A stretch of DNA of 64,000 bases from Cherax quadricarinatus (lineage: Eukaryota; Arthropoda; Malacostraca; Decapoda; Parastacidae), in contig NC_091369.1 in NCBI RefSeq assembly GCF_038502225.1, forward strand, positions 16,275,773-16,339,772, read 5' to 3'. The position numbers and the translations under genes were made by a program. Below, piece by piece: positions 57,269-64,000 of this stretch (positions are counted from its first letter, which is position 1; each line of letters begins with the position of its first letter). The notes under the pieces are model-generated. The model was not told the origin of the DNA and ran no database searches. It saw nothing but the letters and a program-made list of their open reading frames with translations.

Positions 57269-57849
57269 AATTTTGCTTTTATACGATAACCTTAAGAAAC
57301 GTCTTCTACTCTCTTCTAATTAGAAGAAATTTGGAATTGTTAATGGAGATTTTGTATAATTTTTGCCAATTTTCTGTGTAAAATTGTGTGAATTTATTTA
57401 CACTTATATTACATTGAATATAAATAGGTATTCCTTTTTTGGATGGTTTCAGTATTTAACAGCTTATAAATCTTACATGCAAGATATTACTCAGTGCTGG
57501 AGAATGTTTCTTGGGATCAACTTCAACCTGTTAGCACAGGAGTATTCTTTGAGCGAAACCTTTGCATGGTCAATGGGCTACATGTGTCTCAATTTGCATT
57601 CTATAAGGATACATAATAAGTTTAGTCTGCATAGGTGAAGCTCTGATATTTTACATCGCTTAAAAATCTTGGAATAGTTGAATTTTCAGTAATTACTGAA
57701 TAATGAATTTGCAATAGACTTCGGACTTTCACTGTTGGTTGGCATTGTTGAAAGAAAATTTGTAATTCACTTTGAGTCGGGCCAATTTTAGTTTGTCAGT
57801 TTTATTAAATAAATTGATTGCCGTGTATTAACTTCACACATTAAGCTGG
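57269..57849. other. No recognisable feature
   Basis: AT-rich host-gene intron. Confidence 0.4.
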
Positions 57850-58465
57850 TGTGAAACATGGAGTTCAAACGTTCCACTGGGAGGAGGTTGTGTTTGAGGG
57901 CGAGAGTTGTGTCAGTGTTATGGAAAGAATGCGGTGTGGTGTTGCTACAAATGCATAATCCAGATTATTATAATTATTATTATAATAATGGGGAGCGCTA
58001 AACCCGTAGGATTATACAGCATATCTGTGCCCCGGTTCAGGTAACCGGGGCACAGATCCAAATCCCTAGATCAAGAGCCTCCTGACCAGCGTCAAGAAAC
58101 CTCCCTTGATGGGTGCATAATCCAGAGGGTTGAGGAGGGCTGTTAAGCTGGTTTGGGCATTGAGAAAGGGTGGAGCATGATAGGGTGATTAAGATGTTAT
58201 GTAAATGTTGGATACAAAGAAGGAGACGTAAGGGTCAGCCCCGGGAAGATTGGAAAGAGGGAACAAAGGAGGTTACGAGTTTTAGGGTTTTGAATATTAG
58301 ACAGGTATCAGTAGAAAAAGGTAGATTTGATGACTTTAAGTGCTGTTAGAGTGAACAAGGTCCTAGAGGTGAGAAGTACAGTCCCTTCACTCTGAAGGAG
58401 GGGAGAAAATGTTGAAATTAGCATTGTCACCTGAACTGTAAAGTCAGTGAACTTTTTGGCAAGAA
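57850..58465 (+). pseudogene. RTE-like LINE 3' fragment, very diverged, with SINE insertion
   Basis: After removal of the inserted SINE the text ATCCAGAGGGTTGAGGAGGG, GTTTGGGCATTGAGA, AAGGGTCAGCCCCGGGAAGATTGG, TGAAGGAGGGG parallels, block by block, the LINE tail at 42180-42540 (GTCCAGAGGGCTGAGGAAGG and so on). Many base changes, so it is the oldest RTE-like copy here. Confidence 0.65.
57952..58126 (-). mobile_element. 149-bp SINE with 13-bp target duplication
   Basis: TGCATAATCCAGA at 57952-57964 and 58114-58126 flanks an insert with GGGGAGCGCTAAACCCGTAG near its left and a TTATTATAATTATTATTATAA tail at the extreme left, so it is in minus orientation. Its body contains a CCCCGGTT/AACCGGGG hairpin. 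It shares its 3' end (GCGCT and an AT-trinucleotide tail) with the fragment at 32339-32386. Confidence 0.85.
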
Positions 58466-58543
58466 AGCTACTGAGTGAATAGTGGTGCATGTATTTCCTT
58501 TGTTTAGACAACGACCGACGTATTGCAACAACAACCGCAATAA

Positions 58544-59131
<588 letters not shown>

Positions 59132-59335
59132 AGTTCATCTCTACAGTGATGGAGGTGCGTACAGGAGCGGTGTTGTTGCTGTTGGAAGCGCTACACTCTA
59201 GGCTGGTGTGCAGGTGAGCACGAGTCAGTCTCTCCAGAGTGAGGGTGTTGATGACAGTGTGGGCGCGGGGGGACTCGTATGTTTCATCAATCATCTCTCC
59301 CTTCATCCACCAGGTCACCCGGGGTGACGGCTTAC
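59132..59335 (-). CDS. Sidestep-like receptor, Ig exon 1 of 4 seen (second half of an Ig domain)
   Basis: 204 bases, phase 1 to phase 1, between acceptor CTCAG (ending 59336) and donor GTGAGT (starting 59131). With the missing first base the opening codon is probably glycine. The peptide begins GKPSPRVTWWMKG (C-strand tryptophan), continues with NTLTLERLTRAHLHTSLEC (second Ig cysteine) and ASNSNNTAP, and ends TSITVEMN. The LTL-LTR-L-L-C-ASN-N-T-P pattern is that of the second Ig domain of Sidestep proteins. The domain's first cysteine must lie in an upstream exon beyond 64000 or unseen. Confidence 0.87.
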
Positions 59336-59441
59336 CTGAGAAAAGTAAAAATAATGGACTGAGGATGAATGAATTGAATTTTCTATTCAAATTATTAAGT
59401 AAAATTATTATTCTTGCTTCTGTGGTGCCGGCAGAGTAAGA

Positions 59442-59625
59442 ACAATGGAAATATAAACACATATGCAGTATAATGTGATCCTTTATTGACTACGTTTCGC
59501 CCACACAGTGGGCTTTTTCAAGTCACAAACAGTTCTGTTTGTGACTTGAAAAAGCCCACTGTGTGGGCGAAACGTAGTCAATAAAGGATCACATTATACT
59601 GCATATGTGTTTATATTTCCATTGT
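59442..59625. repeat. Foldback element, perfect 91-bp arms
   Basis: 59442-59532 is the exact inverse complement of 59535-59625 with a two-base loop. Same subfamily as 31043-31225, but here the arms show no mismatch. Confidence 0.95.
59542..59580 (+). ncRNA. Hammerhead-like motif, U3-A8 variant
   Basis: Stem I TGAC (59542-59545) with GTCA (59577-59580), core TTGAAAA (59546-59552), extra A, stem II GCCCAC/GTGGGC, GAA (59569-59571), stem III ACGT, A before the predicted cleavage point. The mirror motif occupies the left arm on the minus strand. Confidence 0.55.
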
Positions 59626-59755
59626 GTCGGTATTTTATACCATTTATTTCCACAGAGTAAGAACAAACATGTGACATCTGATATCTGTTGATTCTTTGAA
59701 CTCTTGGGTAATTTCTATCTAGTTCTTACATGCTCCCAAACGTAATTCATTAATT

Positions 59756-59990
59756 TTATTTCTGGTGTGGAACAATCTTCCGAGTAGGGTGATCGAAGTT
59801 AGGACTTTGGGTAGCTTTTAAAAGAGATTGGACAAATATGTGAGTGGGGTGAGGGGAGGTTTGATTGGTGTCGTGGGCACGGGAGTAAATTCTTGGATAG
59901 CTTTGGGTAGTGGTGGCTTTGATAAGGACCTGCCTTGTATGGGCCAGTAGGCCTTCTGCAGTGTTCGTCCATTCTTATGTTGTTAGTCCA
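59756..59990 (+). pseudogene. CR1-like LINE 3' fragment
   Basis: Codons resemble LWNNLPSRVIEVRTLGSFK and LDKYVSG with shifts, then the UTR block GGGCCAGTAGGCCTTCTGCAGTG and tail ATTCTTATGTT. Sister of the fragment at 30690-30975. Confidence 0.7.
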
Positions 59991-60829
<839 letters not shown>

Positions 60830-60840
60830 CAAAACAGCTT

Positions 60841-61251
60841 CAGATATAATATGAATGTTATTGTTTTTGACATAAAGAAAAATGCTGACTGGTCTTGCAT
60901 TAGTCAAATAAATAAATTTATTCATCTTTGACGAATTTAAAACTGGTTTCAGCCTGAGCCACGAATTTCATAAACATCAGGTACATAAATGTTTATTCGT
61001 TTTCTTATGTGTGTGACCACTGATAATATTGCTACATATTTTATTAGAGTAATGATATATAATTATGTTGTGAGAACATAGTTGAGTTTGCTATGTTCTT
61101 GCCCCTGTGGGTTTTTTTTCTAAAGCGTAAGTATTAATTTATCATCATTTTTGTGGGTTCTGTTTTAACTCTCACTACAGAACCCTTTTGGATAGATGAT
61201 TATTTTAAATTGTGCTTTGATTGCTTTGGTTTCTTGTTAAAACTTTTTAAT
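60841..61251. other. No recognisable feature
   Basis: Unassigned AT-rich sequence. Confidence 0.4.
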
Positions 61252-61261
61252 TGTGTGTGTT

Positions 61262-61340
<79 letters not shown>
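61252..61340. repeat. (GT)n microsatellite
   Basis: About 88 bases of GT adjoining the CR1-like 3' tail. Confidence 0.97.
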
Positions 61341-61343
<3 letters not shown>

Positions 61344-62423
61344 CTCACCTAATTGTACTCACCTAATTGTGGTTGCCGGGGTCGAAACTCAGCTCCTGGC
61401 CCCACCTCTTCACTGATCGCTACTAGGTCCTCTCCCTCTCTGCTTCCTGAGCTTTGTCATACCTCTTCTTAAAACTATGTATGGTTCCTGCCTCCACTAC
61501 TTCACTTGCTAGGCTATTCCACTTGCTGACGACTCTATGACTGAAGAAATACTTCCTAACGTCCCTGTGACTCGTCTGAGTCTTCAGCTTCCAGTTGTGA
61601 CCCCGTGTTTCTGTGTCCCCTCTCTGGAACATCCTAACTCTGTCCACCTTGTCAATTCCCGGCAGTATCTTGTATGTCGTTATCATGTCTCCCCTGACCC
61701 TTCTGTCCTCTAGTGTCGTCAGTCCGATTTCCCTCGTACGACATTCCCCTGAGCTCTGGGACTAGCCTTGTTTCAAACCTTTATACTTTCTCTAACTTCT
61801 TGACGTGCTTGACCAGGTGTGGGTTCCAGACTGGTGCTGCATACTCCAGTATGGGCCTAACATACACAGTGTACAGTGTCTTGAACGATTCCTTATTAAG
61901 GTATCAGAATGCTATTCTCAGGTTTGCCAGGCGCCCGTATGCTGCAGCAGTTATTTGGTTGATGTGTGCCTCCGGTGACGTGCTCGGTGTTATGGTCACC
62001 CCAAGGTCTTTCTCCCTGAGTGAGGTCTGTAGTCTTTGTCCACCTAGCCTATACTCTGTCTGCGGTCTTCTTTGCCCCTACCCAATCTTCATGACTTTGC
62101 ATTTGGCAGGATTGAATTCGAGAAGCCAGTTTCTGGACCACATGTCCAGCCTGTCCAGGTCTCTGTGCAGTCCTGTCTCATCCTCATCCGATTTAATTCT
62201 TATCATCAACTTCACATCATCTGCGATTAGGGACACTTCAGAGTCTATTCCCTCCATCATGTCGTTCGCATATATCAATAATAGCACTGGTTCTAGAACT
62301 GACCCATGTGGGAGCCCGCTCGTCACAGGCGCCCACTGTGATACCTCTTCACGTATTCCCTGACCATGACTCACCTAGTTGTCACCTAGTTGACCGAGTC
62401 CCTGTCAGGTATTCCCTGAGCCG
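61341..62423 (-). pseudogene. CR1-like LINE fragment, 3' third
   Basis: Minus strand: SGLPHGSVLEPVLLLIYANDM, SLIADDVKLMIR (catalytic box altered to IADD), a thumb with shifts, and a TYKILPGIDKVD, YFFSHRVVSKWNSL end. The tail units ACTCACCTAATTGT lie at 61343-61370. At about 62375-62395 a TCACCTAGTTG duplication interrupts the frame. Confidence 0.82.
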
Positions 62424-62704
62424 TCCATACCTCTGCTTAAAGCTATGTATGGATCCTGCCTCCACTACATCGCTTCCGAAACTATTCCACTTACTGACTA
62501 CTCTGTGGCTGAAGAAATACTTCCTAACATCCCTGTGATTCATCTGTGTCTTCAGCTTCCAACTGTGTCCCCTTGTTACTGTGTCCAATCTCTGGAACAT
62601 CCTGTCTTTGTCCACCTTGTCAATTCCTCTCAGTATTTTGTATGTCGTTATCATGTCCCCCCTATCTCTCCTGTCCTCCAGTGTCGTCAGGTTGATTTCC
62701 CTTA

Positions 62705-62708
<4 letters not shown>
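62424..62708 (-). pseudogene. CR1-like LINE fragment, second copy in tandem
   Basis: Minus strand: NLTTLEDRRDRGDMITTYKIL, YFFSHRVVSKWNSFGSDVVEAG. The same direction as the previous fragment and joined to it without spacer. It lacks its own 3' tail and is bordered on the other side by (GT)n. Confidence 0.78.

Positions 62709-62743
<35 letters not shown>
62709..62743. repeat. (TG)n microsatellite
   Basis: A TG tract at the truncated 5' end of the CR1-like copy. Confidence 0.97.
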
Positions 62744-62747
<4 letters not shown>

Positions 62748-63171
62748 AGTCTTAAGTTGGTCAGAATTCGCGAAAAAGTGTAAAATATTAGCCAAGAGTC
62801 AATGTACCTTGGAAACCCTTATTACCAATGATGACTTCTTTCTCTTTACAAGTAACATTTCTCCTCTTCAATTTTAAATTAAGATTATTAAAAAAATTTC
62901 AAGAAAGTATCAAACAGTCCTGATTCCGCTTTCTAAACTTTAAAACACCTCCTCAACATACATGTACCATTACTTGTCCAGGGGATTGATTCTGTACAAC
63001 ATTAGTTTTAAACATTCAAAGAATTCCATGTTAAGTTTAGAGAGGATCTTTGAAAGTTCGCCGCACATGTAACTCCTGCTTCTATTAGGCAAGTATTCTT
63101 CACTGGAAGTAATCTTATTTTTAGAGAAGCACACGTATTGAATGATATTCAGCAAAGATAGCGAGAGAATG

Positions 63172-63172
<1 letters not shown>
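62744..63172. other. No recognisable feature
   Basis: Unassigned sequence. Confidence 0.4.
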
Positions 63173-63530
<358 letters not shown>

Positions 63531-63540
63531 TGTTTTTATT

Positions 63541-63876
63541 TTCCAGCAGAGCCTTCAACATCGGAGGGATGTGGGTGGCTTCTCTGTTATATACAAGGCC
63601 AATATTGGCAAAGTTCCACTCGTCGCTCCACTCCGAGAACAGCGAGAAGTGAGCTTATACGCAATAGGACGGACGTCAAACAGCAACTACACTCTAACTG
63701 CACCCTTCCCCAGAACATCACTTCAACTGGGATCATTTATTTCTAGGATGCTTCGTGTCTGGAACATGTTAGTAAAGCATAATGTCATCAACGAAATGAA
63801 ATCAGTTGACCAAGTGAAATTACTGTCTCATAGATGGCTCCAACTTCATCCTGTTTACTATTTATTCATGGTTTAG
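63541..63876 (+). pseudogene. LINE reverse transcriptase C-terminus
   Basis: The frame from about 63550 reads SLQHRRDVGGFSVIYKANIGK, then APLREQREVS, APFPRTSLQLGSFISRMLRVWN and a short tail to a stop at 63874-63876. This matches the end of many jockey/CR1-group reverse transcriptases (LEHRRD-G-F-YK, R-SF---A-R-WN-L). It begins right after the GA microsatellite, so the rest is missing. Confidence 0.65.
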
Positions 63877-63910
63877 AAAGACACGTAAGCAAACACTATA
63901 ACATATTTAT

Positions 63911-63948
63911 TAGAAAACGTTTCGGTCCTGGGACCTTGATCACTTCTA
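63911..63948 (-). ncRNA. Hammerhead-like motif, G3-C8 variant
   Basis: Minus strand: stem I TAGAA, core GTGATCA, extra A, stem II GGTCC/GGACC, GAA, stem III ACGT, U, stem I TTCTA (5 bp perfect). Positions 3 and 8 are G and C, the reverse of the standard C-G pair. Confidence 0.55.
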
Positions 63949-64000
63949 ACATACAGAGGTAGAAAGACATTATATATATAGGCGGAGAGTGAGATGTGAC

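Noticed and set aside
56011..57381. FLKLHGP / KGPCNFR reading frames
   Set aside because: They arise from the 21-bp period of the minisatellite, and several frames are open at once.

Overview
The window looks like nuclear DNA from a decapod crustacean (crayfish, lobster or relative). It has AT-dinucleotide tracts of hundreds of bases, several LINE families, tRNA-derived SINEs and short terminal-repeat elements of kinds I associate with decapods, and scattered exons with GT-AG splice sites. There is no bacterial operon structure. The species cannot be read from the sequence.

Host gene. Four small minus-strand exons (59132-59335, 54120-54271, 31739-31883, 18712-18842) chain in perfect splice phase and encode consecutive parts of immunoglobulin domains. 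They resemble the Sidestep family of axon-guidance/cell-adhesion receptors. The introns are 4.9, 22.2 and 12.9 kb. The first and last exons of the gene are not in the window. Almost everything else is repetitive DNA inside or beyond these introns.

Layout. 1-3293: 15-bp minisatellite. 3.3-18.7 kb: old LINE pieces, a Tc1/mariner remnant, a CR1-like LINE with one in-frame stop (10.86-12.89 kb), microsatellites, and the first terminal-repeat element (MITE). 19.5-28 kb: a nearly intact RTE-like LINE (20.3-23.9 kb) and a second copy on the other strand that is split by a solo LTR. 28-34 kb: decayed LINE copies, foldback elements and one exon. 34.1-39.1 kb: a CR1-like LINE with an uninterrupted 963-codon ORF2, nested inside an older LINE. 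39.1-42.9 kb: a large inverted-repeat structure. 43-46.7 kb: decayed reverse transcriptase of another family. 46.7-53.4 kb: a chain of MITEs joined by (TA)n, then two more RTE-like copies, one carrying a SINE. 54-60 kb: two exons, a 21-bp minisatellite and foldbacks. 60-64 kb: CR1 fragments and GT, GATA and GA microsatellites.

Most unusual signal. Many dispersed motifs fit the hammerhead ribozyme layout: CUGANGA-like core, stem II hairpin, GAA, a self-complementary stem III, and a stem I that pairs with different sequence in different copies. Several occur as head-to-head inverted pairs, including a perfect 166-bp palindrome. The supposed 3-8 core pair appears as C-G, U-A and G-C. Such motifs are known from Penelope-like retroelements, but no Penelope protein was found here. 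A second theme is that every MITE, and most RTE ends, abut (TA)n tracts.
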